A DNA stretch of 64,000 nt from Rhizobium leguminosarum bv. trifolii WSM2297 (GCF_000271845.1 NZ_JH719395.1:4159186-4223185); one strand, 5' to 3'. Counted from the stretch's first letter, positions 25,627 through 34,397 are shown. The notes: generated by a model from the letters alone, not told the origin. Program-made: numbers and translations.

Positions 25627-26948
25627 TCGGCCCGCGGCTTGACCAGCATCACCAGAAAGAAACCGCGAAACAGCAGGAAGGCATTCATCGCGAGCCACAG
25701 GCCGTGATTGCCGAAGAGCGGCACGAAGATGGCGAGCATCAAGAGATAGCCGGCAAAGGATATCAGCATCCGGTTGCGCATATCGACGGACCATGTCGCG
25801 CCGATGAAGACGCCATCCATCAGGAAGGCGAGCGCCCCGGTCAGTCCGGTCACCGCCGCCCAGGGAAGATAGGTTTCGGCCGCATGCTGCACCTCGGGCG
25901 ACGTCGTCAGCACGGAGATCAGCCAGGGGCCGGCGAGAAAGAAGAAGGCCGAAGCGATTGCCGCCAGTCCGAATGACCACAAGGTCGTCAGCTTCAGCCC
26001 GCGGTCGAAGGCCGGCCGGTAATGCGCGCCGATCGCCCGGCCCGTGATCTGCTCTGCGGCATTGGCCAGCCCGTCGAGATAATAGCCTGACAGCAGGAAG
26101 AAATTCATCAGCACGGCATTGGCGGCCATCGTCACTGCACCGAAGCCGGTGCCGATCCGCGTCATGATGGTGAAGGCGCCAATCAGCACGAAGGTGCGGA
26201 TCAGGATGTCGCGGTTGAGCGCGAAAAGCTCGGCCAGCCGGTGCCGGGAAAAGATCTCCGGCCATCCCGGCCGCTCGGCCTTGTGAAAGCCGCTGAGCAC
26301 GATGAAAAGTCCGGCGATCGCCCCGACCGCCTCACCGGCCATGGTTGCCCATGCGACCCCGGCCACGCCCCAGCCGAGCGACAGGCCGAGATAGATGGAA
26401 AGCAGGATGTTGACGCCGTTGATCAATGCCTGCAGCAGCAATCCGACCTTGCCCTGTCCGCGCCCGAGCACAAAACCGAGGATGGCGTAATTCGCAAGTG
26501 CGGCCGGCGCCGCCAGCATGCGGATCGCGAAATAGGTGCCGGTCGCCTCGGCGATCGCCCCTTCCGCGCCCATCAGCTTCAATCCCGCCGTCATCAACAA
26601 CGGCGAAAGACAGAGCAGCGCCAGCCCGCAGCCGAGCGCCGAAATCAAAGCCCGCCAGAAAACCGCCTGTTGCTCGTGCTGGTCCCGCCGGCCATAGGCC
26701 TGCGCCGTCAATCCTGTCGTCGAGGCACGCAGGAAGTTGAAGCTGCCGAGGATGAGGTCGAAGAGCATGGCGCCGATCGCCAGCCCCGCCAGCGCTTCCG
26801 CATCACCCATGCGGCCGACGACGGCGGTGCTCGTCAGCCCGAGCAGCGGCGTCGTCATGAAGCCGAGCGTCATCGGAATGGCGATCGACAGCACCAACCG
26901 GTGCGTCACGTCGAAAGCGAGCGTGTTGGGATTGGTACGCGTATCCAT
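25602..26948 (-). CDS. MATE family efflux transporter
   Basis: 448 aa from MDTRTNPNTLAFDVTHRLVLSIAIPMTL (26948). The ORF continues upstream to 27005 but that part lacks the family pattern. Twelve hydrophobic segments in two similar halves are evident, typical of NorM/DinF-like Na+ or H+ antiporters that export cationic drugs. MTLGFMTTPLLGLTSTAVVGRMGDAEALAGLAIGAMLFD is the classic N-terminal half motif; the DinF subgroup seems closest. It converges with pyrD and overlaps its last 25 bases. Confidence 0.9.
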   Translation of the reverse strand: MDTRTNPNTLAFDVTHRLVLSIAIPMTLGFMTTPLLGLTSTAVVGRMGDAEALAGLAIGAMLFDLILGSFNFLRASTTGLTAQAYGRRDQHEQQAVFWRALISALGCGLALLCLSPLLMTAGLKLMGAEGAIAEATGTYFAIRMLAAPAALANYAILGFVLGRGQGKVGLLLQALINGVNILLSIYLGLSLGWGVAGVAWATMAGEAVGAIAGLFIVLSGFHKAERPGWPEIFSRHRLAELFALNRDILIRTFVLIGAFTIMTRIGTGFGAVTMAANAVLMNFFLLSGYYLDGLANAAEQITGRAIGAHYRPAFDRGLKLTTLWSFGLAAIASAFFFLAGPWLISVLTTSPEVQHAAETYLPWAAVTGLTGALAFLMDGVFIGATWSVDMRNRMLISFAGYLLMLAIFVPLFGNHGLWLAMNAFLLFRGFFLVMLVKPRADQTFRAAQ

Positions 26949-27030
26949 CGGGGCCTCGTCGCTACAGCGCCACGCGTCTTTCGGACACAGGGAGGACGCT
27001 GTCACACTTCATGCAGCCGGCCGAATCGCC

Positions 27031-27528
27031 TCAGCTGGAAAGCACCATGGCCCAATAGGGCAGGTTCCTGGAAGACGAATTGTGGGCGACGGCGACGCCG
27101 AGGCCGTCATAGCGCCCGAGCATGTTTTCCAGATGATGCGGCGAGTTGATCCAGGCCGTCACCACGGCATCGACGCTCTGCTGGCCGGACGCGATATTTT
27201 CGGCCGCCGGCAGCTGGACGCCGCTCGCCTTGACGCGGGCGCCGAAACTGTCGGTCATCCCCATCAAATGCGCCATCTTGCCGGCGCTTGCCATGCGTTT
27301 GGCCTGGAAGAGGGCGGCAGTCTGCGCCGCCGGATCGGGGCTGAGCGGCGGCAGGCCGTTTTTCGCTCTCAGTTGGTTGACGAGCGGCAGGACGCTCAAT
27401 GTCTCATCCTCGCCGTTCGACGGTGTGCCGGCAATGTGCGGGGTGGTGGTGCATCCGGCAATGCCGGCGGCGAGCGCAAATCCGGAAAGGACGAGCAGGC
27501 CGCGCCTGGAAAGATCGATCGATATCAT
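27031..27528 (-). CDS. CAP-domain lipoprotein (SCP/PR1 family)
   Basis: 165 aa. N-terminus SRRGLLVLSGFALAAGIAGC has a twin-arginine signal and a lipobox ending at Cys26, so it is likely a Tat-exported lipoprotein. The CAP domain spans about 45-165: LVNQLRAKNGLPPLSPDPAAQTAALFQAKRMASAGKMAHLMG and later AWINSPHHLENMLGRYDGLGVAVA and YWAMVLSS, the standard pattern. Function in bacteria is poorly known; some bind lipids or cell-wall material. The next gene on this strand, 27530-27796, ends one base upstream of it, so they are likely one transcript. Confidence 0.88.
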   Translation of the reverse strand: MISIDLSRRGLLVLSGFALAAGIAGCTTTPHIAGTPSNGEDETLSVLPLVNQLRAKNGLPPLSPDPAAQTAALFQAKRMASAGKMAHLMGMTDSFGARVKASGVQLPAAENIASGQQSVDAVVTAWINSPHHLENMLGRYDGLGVAVAHNSSSRNLPYWAMVLSS

Positions 27529-27529
27529 G

Positions 27530-27796
27530 TTACCGGCGATAGCTGAAAAGACGAAGGATGACGAAGAGCGGGATGACGATCGTCGCCCCGAGGATGAGAT
27601 AGTCGCCGACGCGTCCGAGCGCCGAAAAGCCCCGATGCCAGATTTCCAGGATGAAGTCCCGGAACCCGTAGATGATGTTCCACGGCGTCAGGCCGAAGAC
27701 GGTCATGACGAAACCGACGATCAGCGACACCACGATAAGCTTTATCAATGTGCGGGCGAAGGAATCGCCGAGGAACTTGTTCACCTGATCGGACAT
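27530..27796 (-). CDS. Small two-TM membrane protein (DUF6460-like)
   Basis: 88 aa from MSDQVNKFLGDSFARTLIKLIVVSLIVGFVMTVFG. Two hydrophobic segments (about 16-34 and 63-80) flank a loop ITPWNIIYGFRDFILEIWHRGFSALGRVGDYLILGA. I recall this as a conserved integrase-free rhizobial family annotated DUF6460; no role is known. The longer frame to 27847 begins inside sequence with no family character. A GGAG-like box (CAGGAG) precedes the ATG at 27796. Confidence 0.8.
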   Translation of the reverse strand: MSDQVNKFLGDSFARTLIKLIVVSLIVGFVMTVFGLTPWNIIYGFRDFILEIWHRGFSALGRVGDYLILGATIVIPLFVILRLFSYRR

Positions 27797-27920
27797 GCGC
27801 CATCTCCTGTTTGCCCTTGGAATAAGGTTGCGGCGCATTGCCCGCAAGCCCTTTCCGGAATTGGCCGCTTCGCCTCTGAAATAGGACTTGAGTTTTTTTG
27901 TGGCCGCCGCCAGATGCGGG

Positions 27921-27966
27921 CCAGTGCAAAACTGTGCAGCGCAACGACATGCCTAAAATAAAGAGC
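27921..27966. repeat. Worn copy B of the GCAGCG-core stem-loop repeat
   Basis: AAAACTGTGCAGCG and AACGACATGC plus TAAAATAAAGAG match the loop and right half of copy A (20873-20921) closely; the left outer arm and the inner right arm are missing. The element ends next to the start of the methyltransferase gene and may have lost folding ability. Confidence 0.6.
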
Positions 27967-27968
27967 CG

Positions 27969-28904
27969 ATGATGCAGCCCCACCAGCTTTCCTCAGGCGA
28001 TGTCATCGCCGACCGCCGCGCCGATTATGCCCGGATGTTCGAAGAAGGCGGCGAGCCGGAAGCCGCCGCCGAGCTGATGGAACAGGCACTGGAACTCGTG
28101 CCCGCTTGGGCCGCCGGCTGGTATCGTCTTGCCACCTACCGCGAAAAGGCGGGCAGGGGTCAAGCCGCGATCGAAGCCTATCGCAAGACGCTCAGCCTCG
28201 ATCCGGACGATATTTTCGGTGCGGCCCTCAAGCTCGCCCTACTCGGCGACGCTGCCACGCCCGACCGGCCGCCGAGCCGTTATGTCGAGCGCCTGTTCGA
28301 TGATTACGCCGATCGCTTCGAATCGGCACTTGTGGAAAAACTCGACTACAGCGTGCCGCAGAAGCTTGCGGCGCTCGTTTCCTCCACCGGCAGGCATTAT
28401 CCATGTGCCGTCGATCTCGGCTGCGGCACCGGCCTGCTCGGCCCGGAGATCCGCAGCCGCGTCGGCCGGCTCGAAGGCTTCGACCTCTCGCAGAACATGC
28501 TGTCCAAGGCCGCCGAGAAAAAGCTCTATGACAGCCTCGCCCAGGCAGATCTGTCGCTCGCGCCGGATCTTTCCGGCCTGTTTGCAGGTGCGGCCCGCCG
28601 GCGCGCCGACCTAGTGACGGCAGCCGACGTGCTGATGTATCTCGGCAATCTCGAGAGCGTCTTTGCGATCATCGAAGACCTCACGGCTTCAGGCGCCGAT
28701 ATCGCCTTTTCCGTCGAGGATGCCGGCGACAGCGGGAGCTTCCATCTCGCGCCGTCGCTGCGTTATGCCCATTCGGAAGCCTATGTCAGGCTGCTGCTTG
28801 CCCGTCACAGCTTCGAAATCCTCGAGATCGTCAAGACGGTCATTCGCAAAGATGGCGGCAAACCGGTTGCCGGCATTCTGTTCCTTACGCGCAAGCCGGC
28901 CTAA
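27969..28904 (+). CDS. TPR-containing class I SAM-dependent methyltransferase
   Basis: 311 aa. Residues 15-85 form about two TPR-like repeats (AAELMEQALELVPAWAAGWYRLATYREKAGRGQAAIEAYRKTLSLDP), a protein-docking module. Residues 125-300 form the methyltransferase with motif I VDLGCGTGLLG (about 140-150) and LEGFDLSQNMLSKA (motif II). It would methylate an unknown partner or small molecule. ATG start at 27969 (an ATG follows directly at 27972). It is unpaired with neighbours; a short palindrome follows 24 bases past its stop. Confidence 0.85.
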   Translation: MMQPHQLSSGDVIADRRADYARMFEEGGEPEAAAELMEQALELVPAWAAGWYRLATYREKAGRGQAAIEAYRKTLSLDPDDIFGAALKLALLGDAATPDRPPSRYVERLFDDYADRFESALVEKLDYSVPQKLAALVSSTGRHYPCAVDLGCGTGLLGPEIRSRVGRLEGFDLSQNMLSKAAEKKLYDSLAQADLSLAPDLSGLFAGAARRRADLVTAADVLMYLGNLESVFAIIEDLTASGADIAFSVEDAGDSGSFHLAPSLRYAHSEAYVRLLLARHSFEILEIVKTVIRKDGGKPVAGILFLTRKPA

Positions 28905-28927
28905 GCGAACATTTCTTGCGATTTTTT

Positions 28928-28952
28928 AATAGGTCAGCAAGCCTTACCTATT
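28928..28952. promoter_or_regulatory. 7-bp-arm palindrome between methyltransferase and YitT genes
   Basis: AATAGGT (28928-28934) and ACCTATT (28946-28952) are exact inverted repeats with an 11-base spacer, preceded by a T run (28922-28927). It could be the end hairpin of the methyltransferase transcript or an operator for the YitT gene. No decision is possible from sequence. Confidence 0.4.
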
Positions 28953-29110
28953 GCACTTGATCGAAACCAGAAAAGCCTGATATTGCAGAGGTATCGGCAG
29001 AGGGCGCAGCGAAAAACGGCGGGCGCTCCGGCTCATTCACATTGAAAATCTTTCGCGTCCGGCTCTTCCCCCGGCGTTCCCGAACTCGTCTGCTATTGGA
29101 GACCGGCGAC

Positions 29111-29746
29111 ATGACACAGCGCATCTATGCCCTTGGCTTCTGGAACACCAGCGCGACGCGCCATACCGCTGTTGAAGACGTCCAGGGCATCTTCTGCGGC
29201 AGCCTGGTTGCAGCACTCGGCCTCTATGTGCTCGCCAGCGCCGGGCTTCTTACAGGCAGCACGGCCGGCGTCGCCTTCCTGCTGCACTATGCCTTCGGCG
29301 TCAATTTCGGGCTCGCCTTCTTCCTGCTCAATCTGCCGTTCTTCTATCTCTCCTGGAAGCGTCTCGGCATGGCCTTCACGATCAAGACCTTCATCGCCAT
29401 CGGCCTGACCTCGGTGCTATCAGACGTGCAGTCGCGTTTCTTTTCCATTTCGAGCATTCATCCGGCCTGGGCAGCCCTTCTCGGCGGCCTGTTGCTCGGC
29501 TTCGGCGTGCTGGCGCTCTATCGCCACCGCGCCAGCCTCGGCGGCGTCGGCATTCTCGGCATCTACCTGCAGGAGCGTTTCGGCATCCGCGCCGGCCTCG
29601 TCCAGCTCGCCATCGACATGTGCGTGCTTGCCGCCGCCTTTTTCGTCACCACCCCGCCCATCGTCTTCTACTCCGTCCTCGGCGCCGTCGTCCTCAACCT
29701 CTTCGTCGCCATCAACCACCGGTCGGACCGCTACATCGCGCTGTAA
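29111..29746 (+). CDS. YitT family membrane protein, copy 1
   Basis: 211 aa from MTQRIYALGFWNTSATRHT (29111); the frame is open further up to 29042 but there without family character. Five to six membrane segments, DUF161/YitT type. VEDVQGIFCGSLVAALGLYVLASAGLLTGSTAGVAFLLHY and the YRHRASLGGVGILGIYLQERFGIRAGLVQL segment are strongly shared with the second copy at 31192-31824. Function is unproven; the family is often called a putative transporter. Both copies end INHRxDRYIA-hydrophobic. Confidence 0.88.
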   Translation: MTQRIYALGFWNTSATRHTAVEDVQGIFCGSLVAALGLYVLASAGLLTGSTAGVAFLLHYAFGVNFGLAFFLLNLPFFYLSWKRLGMAFTIKTFIAIGLTSVLSDVQSRFFSISSIHPAWAALLGGLLLGFGVLALYRHRASLGGVGILGIYLQERFGIRAGLVQLAIDMCVLAAAFFVTTPPIVFYSVLGAVVLNLFVAINHRSDRYIAL

Positions 29747-29844
29747 CATTAAAAATCGGTAAGCTATTCTAAAAAAAACGTAACTTGCCTCAGGTCGACC
29801 GTGGCGCGACACTCCTCATCGCGCCGGATTTGATGAGGTGACCT

Positions 29845-30006
29845 ATGTCAGATTTGGAAAAATTAGTGAGACGCCGCATGCAGGAAGAATATTCCAAGGG
29901 CGCTTCCGCAGAGGAAATCGCAAAGGTGGTCCGCGACTTGTTCAATAGCATCGACCTCTCTGAAGGCCTTGATGCCGTCGCCGTCCGCACAGCCGATCGC
30001 AGATGA
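29845..30006 (+). CDS. Small acidic/basic helical protein, 53 aa
   Basis: ATG at 29845, TGA at 30004-30006. Peptide MSDLEKLVRRRMQEEYSKGASAEEIAKVVRDLFNSIDLSEGLDAVAVRTADRR. Charged, helix-forming, no Cys. GAGG lies 5 bases before the ATG, and a perfect hairpin follows at 30018-30042, so it has both ends of a real transcription unit. I do not recognise a family. Its length is below usual gene-finder limits. Confidence 0.7.
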   Translation: MSDLEKLVRRRMQEEYSKGASAEEIAKVVRDLFNSIDLSEGLDAVAVRTADRR

Positions 30007-30017
30007 CGCAAGATTCA

Positions 30018-30042
30018 ACCGACCCGAACGTTTCGGGTCGGT
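30018..30042. terminator. Perfect 11-bp hairpin after the 53-aa gene
   Basis: ACCGACCCGAA (30018-30028) and TTCGGGTCGGT (30032-30042) pair fully around CGT. A T run is lacking, so termination would be less certain, but its place between two convergent genes is typical of a bidirectional terminator. Confidence 0.6.
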
Positions 30043-30074
30043 CGCCGGGATAATTCCCTGTCAGCCGATTTCGA

Positions 30075-30536
30075 TCAGGCTGCCTTCGTGGCCGCATCGA
30101 TCGGATGTTGCGAGCGGAATCCGACCGCAAGCCGGTTCCAGATGTTGATCGCGCCGATCGCTACGGTGATCTCAGTCATCTCCTTTTCGGAGAAATGCGC
30201 CTTCAGCGCCTCGTAGTCGGCATCCGGTGCGCCTGTATTGGCAAGGTTGGTCACTGCGTCGACCCAGCCGAGCAGGGCGCGCTCGCGGACGTCATAGATC
30301 GGCGATTCCCGCCAGACGCACATCAGGTTGATCCATTGCTCACTGAGCCCGTCGTGGCGGGCTTCCTTCACGTGCATGTCGACGCAATAGGCGCAGCCAT
30401 TGATCTGCGAGGCGCGCAGCTTGATCAAGTGGATGAAGCGGCGCTCCAGCCCTGAGGTCTGGACATATTGCTCGAGTGCGACGACTGCCTTGTAGGCATC
30501 GGGGGCGGCTTTGGCGAAGTTGAAACGCGGTTGCAT
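30075..30536 (-). CDS. Carboxymuconolactone decarboxylase family (AhpD-like) protein
   Basis: 153 aa. The CMD/AhpD fold carries a redox-active CxxC: here Cys48 and Cys51 in ASQINGCAYCVDMHVKEAR, with the conserved His55 of the proton relay. Such proteins act as thiol peroxidases or reductases of peroxiredoxin partners. It is followed 22 bases upstream by the Rrf2 regulator on the same strand, an arrangement suggesting redox or iron-sulfur control of this gene. Start ATG at 30536. Confidence 0.9.
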   Translation of the reverse strand: MQPRFNFAKAAPDAYKAVVALEQYVQTSGLERRFIHLIKLRASQINGCAYCVDMHVKEARHDGLSEQWINLMCVWRESPIYDVRERALLGWVDAVTNLANTGAPDADYEALKAHFSEKEMTEITVAIGAINIWNRLAVGFRSQHPIDAATKAA

Positions 30537-30558
30537 GGTCTTCTCCTTGGGTTAGGGC

Positions 30559-31059
30559 TCAGCGAGCCGTCTTGCGTTCATGGATTTCAAGGAAGGCGCA
30601 GCCTCTAGCTGCGATCGATCCGTCGTCGAGGGCATTCAATTCGATGCCGAGATCGGCAATGCTGGTCTTGGCAAGTTCGGCCCGATAGACTTTTTCGGCT
30701 CTGAGCATCGCCGCGCTGATGTTGCAGGGCTTGGCGAAGAAACGATCGCCAACCGGGTTCGGCCCGCGCTGGCGGATTTCGGCGCAGCGAAAAGCCGGCG
30801 CCGGGCCCTCGACGGCGAGCAGGATATCGAGCAGCGAAATCTCGTCCGGCGCCTTCGCCAGTCTATATCCGCCCCTCGGCCCCGGCACGGTATCGAGGAG
30901 GCCGGCACCCGACAGCGCCTGCAGATGTTTTAGCAGATAGCTCGTCGACACACCGTGGAATTCCGCCAGTGCGGCGGCGGAAAGCACGCCGCCTTCGGAG
31001 AGACTGGAAAGCATGGCGACGCTGTGAATGGCCTGCTCAACCCCTTCGCTCATCTTCAT
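30559..31059 (-). CDS. Rrf2 family transcriptional regulator
   Basis: 166 aa from MKMSEGVEQAIHSVAML (31059); the frame is open upstream to 31605 only because the opposite strand is the YitT gene. The HTH (VLSAAALAEFHGVSTSYLLKHLQALSGAGLLDTVPGPRGGYRLAKAPDEISLLDIL, about 26-81) is classical. Cysteines sit at 92, 112 and 154; the canonical C-x5-C-x5-C spacing of IscR-type Fe-S binders is not kept, so cluster binding is uncertain. It lies divergently from the second YitT gene with 132 bp between; palindromic ATs are there. Confidence 0.88.
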   Translation of the reverse strand: MKMSEGVEQAIHSVAMLSSLSEGGVLSAAALAEFHGVSTSYLLKHLQALSGAGLLDTVPGPRGGYRLAKAPDEISLLDILLAVEGPAPAFRCAEIRQRGPNPVGDRFFAKPCNISAAMLRAEKVYRAELAKTSIADLGIELNALDDGSIAARGCAFLEIHERKTAR

Positions 31060-31081
31060 GCCGGCATCCCCTCGATTCGTA

Positions 31082-31104
31082 GATAAAAAATATCCATGAT
31101 TATC
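31082..31104. promoter_or_regulatory. Candidate Rrf2 operator in the divergent Rrf2/YitT region
   Basis: GATAA (31082-31086) and TTATC (31100-31104) are inverted with 13 bases between, and ATATCCATGATTAT lies within. The AT-rich 25 bp sits 23 bases before the Rrf2 start. The match to a known Rrf2 site is loose. Confidence 0.4.
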
Positions 31105-31191
31105 CCGGCTGTCAAGAGCTGCTCTCGCTGCTTGCCGCTTGCCTTTATTCCGGTGCCGGATAGAAAGCGAAAAAGCCGACAGGGGAACATC

Positions 31192-31824
31192 ATGGCATCC
31201 AACGCCTTCGCAGGCCTTTTGAATACCAGCGCCGATCGCCACTCGCGGTTCGACGACGCCCAGGGCATCATCGCCGGCAGCATGCTCGCCGTGCTCGGCG
31301 TCTCGCTTCTCTCCGGCGCCGGACTGCTTGCCGGCGGCACGGCGGGCCTTGCCTTCCTCGCCCATTATGCGACCGGCTTCAGCTTCGGCCTCTGCTTCTT
31401 TGCAGTGAACCTGCCCTTCTATTATCTCGCCTTCCGCCGATTGGGCCCCGCCTTCACCCTCAAGACCTTCGCCGCCATCGCGCTGACGTCCGTTCTGTCG
31501 GAATTCGTCCCTGGTTTCATCGGCATTGCGCATGTCAATCCTATCGCCGGTGCGCTGTTCGGCGGTCTCGTCATCGGCGCCGGCATGCTGGCGCTCTTCC
31601 GTCATCGCGCCAGCCTCGGCGGCATCGGCATCCTCGCCCTCTATATCCAGGATCGTCTCGGCTGGCGTGCCGGCCTCGTCCAGCTCGGCTTCGACTGTGT
31701 TATCCTGGCGCTATCCTTCTTCGTCGCCAGCCCCTTCATCATTGCCTGCTCCGTGCTCGGTGCGGTCGTGCTCAACCTGACGATTGCCATCAACCACCGC
31801 AAGGACCGCTATATCGCGATGTAA
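31192..31824 (+). CDS. YitT family membrane protein, copy 2
   Basis: 210 aa from MASNAFAGLLNTSADRHSRFDDAQGIIAG (31192). Paralog of the protein at 29111-29746: the two share FxGLLxG-, SLL(S/A)GxGLLxGGTAGxAFL, LFRHRASLGGIGIL and the C-terminal AINHRKDRYIAM. Roughly half of the residues look identical on inspection. Membrane segments are at similar positions. It is transcribed divergently from the Rrf2 regulator, which may control it. Confidence 0.88.
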   Translation: MASNAFAGLLNTSADRHSRFDDAQGIIAGSMLAVLGVSLLSGAGLLAGGTAGLAFLAHYATGFSFGLCFFAVNLPFYYLAFRRLGPAFTLKTFAAIALTSVLSEFVPGFIGIAHVNPIAGALFGGLVIGAGMLALFRHRASLGGIGILALYIQDRLGWRAGLVQLGFDCVILALSFFVASPFIIACSVLGAVVLNLTIAINHRKDRYIAM

Positions 31825-31871
31825 GGGAAGGACGCCCTTCTTTTTCGTCGGGTTTTCACTACGTTCACAAC

Positions 31872-34397
31872 GTGGACCAGATCGATTCCGAAGCCCGCAC
31901 GTTGCTGCCTGCCGCCTTTACCCGCTGGTTTGCGGAAAAGGGCTGGCGTCCGCGCGCCCATCAGTTGGAACTGCTTGCCCGGGCCGAGGCCGGTGAAAGC
32001 ACGCTGTTGATTGCGCCCACAGGCGCGGGCAAGACGCTCGCCGGTTTTCTGCCGTCGCTCACCGATCTCACCCGCCGCGGCCGCATTCCGCCCGGCTCCG
32101 CCTTCACCGGCATCCATACGCTCTATGTCTCGCCGCTGAAGGCGCTGGCGATCGACATCGAGCGCAATCTGATGAAGCCGGTCGAGGAGATGGGCCTGCC
32201 CGTCACCATAGAAAACCGCACCGGCGATACGCCAAACGCCAAGCGCCAGCGCCAGAAGCTCAACCCGCCGGATATTCTGCTGACGACGCCGGAACAGGTC
32301 GCCTTGCTGCTGGCCAACCGCGAGGCCGAGCGCTTCTTCAAGGATCTGAAATATGTGGTCCTCGATGAGCTGCATTCGCTCGTCACCTCCAAGCGCGGCC
32401 ATATGCTGTCGCTCGGCCTTGCCCGCCTGCGCCGCCTTGCCCCCGGCCTCCAAACCATCGGCCTGTCGGCGACCGTCGCCGAGCCGATGGATCTGCAGAA
32501 ATGGCTGGTCGCCCAACAGGAAGGCGGGGGGCAAGAGGGCAGCGAACATCATGCCGGCCTGGTCGTCGTCGAAGGCGGCGCCAAACCCGATATTTCGATC
32601 CTGTCTACCGAAGAGCATATTCCCTGGGCCGGCCATGCCGCTCGATACGCCATTCCCGATGTCTACAAGCAGCTGCTCGAACACAAGACGACGCTGCTCT
32701 TCGTCAATACCCGCAGCCAGGCCGAAATGCTCTTCCAGGCGCTCTGGACGATCAATGACGACAACCTGCCGATCGCCCTTCATCACGGTTCGCTCGATGT
32801 CGGCCAGCGCCGCAAGGTCGAGGCGGCGATGGCCGAAAACCGGCTGCGCGCCGTCGTCGCCACCTCGACGCTCGATCTCGGCATCGACTGGGGCGATGTC
32901 GATCTGGTCATCCATGTCGGCGCGCCGAAGGGCGCCTCGCGTCTTGCCCAGCGCATCGGCCGCGCCAATCACCGCATGGACGAGCCCTCGAAGGCGATCC
33001 TCGTGCCCGCCAACCGTTTCGAGGTCATGGAGTGTCAGGCTGCCCTCGACGCCAATTATATCGGCGCCCAGGACACGCCGCCGGTCGGTCGCGGCGCGCT
33101 CGATGTGCTCGCCCAGCATGTGCTCGGCATGGCCTGCGCCGAACCTTTCGACATGCTGGAACTCTACGATGAAATCATCTGCGCCTCGCCCTATGCCGAT
33201 CTCAGCTGGGAAACCTTCGAACGCATCGTCGATTTCGTCGCGACCGGCGGTTATGCGCTCCGAACCTATGAGCGTTACGCCCGCATCCGCAAGACCGCGG
33301 AAGGCCGCTGGCGCGTCTCCAATCCAGCCGTTGCCCAGCAATACCGCCTCAACCTCGGCACCATCGTCGAAAGCCCGATGCTGAACATTCGCATGGTCAA
33401 GCGCGGCGAGGGCGGCAGGATCGGCCGCGGCGGCGCCACGCTGGGTAAGGTCGAGGAATATTTCCTCGAGCAATTGTCGCCGGGCGATACGTTCGTCTTC
33501 TCCGGTAAGGTGCTGCGCTTCGAGGGCATCCGCGAAAATGAATGCCTGGCCTCGCAGGCCTTTTCGCTCGATCCGAAGATCCCCTCCTATAATGGCGGTA
33601 AGTTTCCGCTGTCGACCTACCTTGCCGAGCAGGTGCGCACGATGATCGCCGATCCCGACCGCTGGCGCCGCCTGCCGGACCAGGTGCGCGACTGGCTGTC
33701 GTTGCAGCAGGACAAGTCGATGCTGCCGAAGCGCGACGAGCTCCTGATCGAAACCTTCCCGCGCGGCAGCCGCGGCTATATGGTCGCTTATCCCTTCGAA
33801 GGCCGTCTCGCCCACCAGACGCTCGGCATGCTGCTCACCCGCCGGCTGGAGCGGGCGGGCGCCAAGCCGCTCGGCTTCGTCGCCACCGATTATTCGCTGG
33901 CCGTCTGGGGTCTCGAAGATATGGGGCTGCTGATCGGCAATGGCCGATTGAACCTCTCCGACCTCTTCGACGCGGATATGCTCGGTGACGATCTCGAAGC
34001 CTGGCTCGACGAATCCTTCCTGCTGAAGCGCACCTTCCGCAATTGCGCCGTGATTGCAGGCTTGATCGAGCGTCGCCATCCGGGCAAGGAAAAGAGCGGC
34101 CGCCAGATCACCGTCTCGGCCGATTTGATCTATGACGTGCTGCGCAGTCACGAGCCCGATCACATCCTACTGCAGGCGACGCGGCAGGATGCGGCAACCG
34201 GACTTTTGGATATAAGGCGTCTTGGCGATATGCTGATGCGAATCAGGGGCCACATCACCCATCGCCCGCTCGACCATATTTCCCCGCTCGCCGTGCCGGT
34301 GATGCTGGAGATTGGACGCGAGGCGGTGCCGGGCGAGGCTCATGACGCGCTGCTGGCCGAAGCGGCGGACGACCTGATCGCCGAGGCGCTGGCCTGA
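31872..34397 (+). CDS. Ligase-associated DNA-damage-response DEXH helicase (Lhr-like)
   Basis: 841 aa with GTG start (MDQIDSEARTLLPAAFTRWFAEKGWRPRAHQ). Superfamily 2 helicase: Walker A APTGAGKT (48-55), DELH (165-168), a SAT motif LSATVAEP, and GSLDVGQRRKVEAAMAENRLRAVVATSTLDLGIDWGDVDLVIHVGAPKGASRLAQRIGRANHR (motifs IV-VI). The C-terminal winged-helix/Lhr region is about 390-841. This subgroup works with PdeM nuclease, an exonuclease and an ATP-dependent ligase in alphaproteobacterial DNA repair clusters. PdeM follows 25 bases on; ligase and exonuclease genes are not in the window. Confidence 0.92.
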   Translation: MDQIDSEARTLLPAAFTRWFAEKGWRPRAHQLELLARAEAGESTLLIAPTGAGKTLAGFLPSLTDLTRRGRIPPGSAFTGIHTLYVSPLKALAIDIERNLMKPVEEMGLPVTIENRTGDTPNAKRQRQKLNPPDILLTTPEQVALLLANREAERFFKDLKYVVLDELHSLVTSKRGHMLSLGLARLRRLAPGLQTIGLSATVAEPMDLQKWLVAQQEGGGQEGSEHHAGLVVVEGGAKPDISILSTEEHIPWAGHAARYAIPDVYKQLLEHKTTLLFVNTRSQAEMLFQALWTINDDNLPIALHHGSLDVGQRRKVEAAMAENRLRAVVATSTLDLGIDWGDVDLVIHVGAPKGASRLAQRIGRANHRMDEPSKAILVPANRFEVMECQAALDANYIGAQDTPPVGRGALDVLAQHVLGMACAEPFDMLELYDEIICASPYADLSWETFERIVDFVATGGYALRTYERYARIRKTAEGRWRVSNPAVAQQYRLNLGTIVESPMLNIRMVKRGEGGRIGRGGATLGKVEEYFLEQLSPGDTFVFSGKVLRFEGIRENECLASQAFSLDPKIPSYNGGKFPLSTYLAEQVRTMIADPDRWRRLPDQVRDWLSLQQDKSMLPKRDELLIETFPRGSRGYMVAYPFEGRLAHQTLGMLLTRRLERAGAKPLGFVATDYSLAVWGLEDMGLLIGNGRLNLSDLFDADMLGDDLEAWLDESFLLKRTFRNCAVIAGLIERRHPGKEKSGRQITVSADLIYDVLRSHEPDHILLQATRQDAATGLLDIRRLGDMLMRIRGHITHRPLDHISPLAVPVMLEIGREAVPGEAHDALLAEAADDLIAEALA

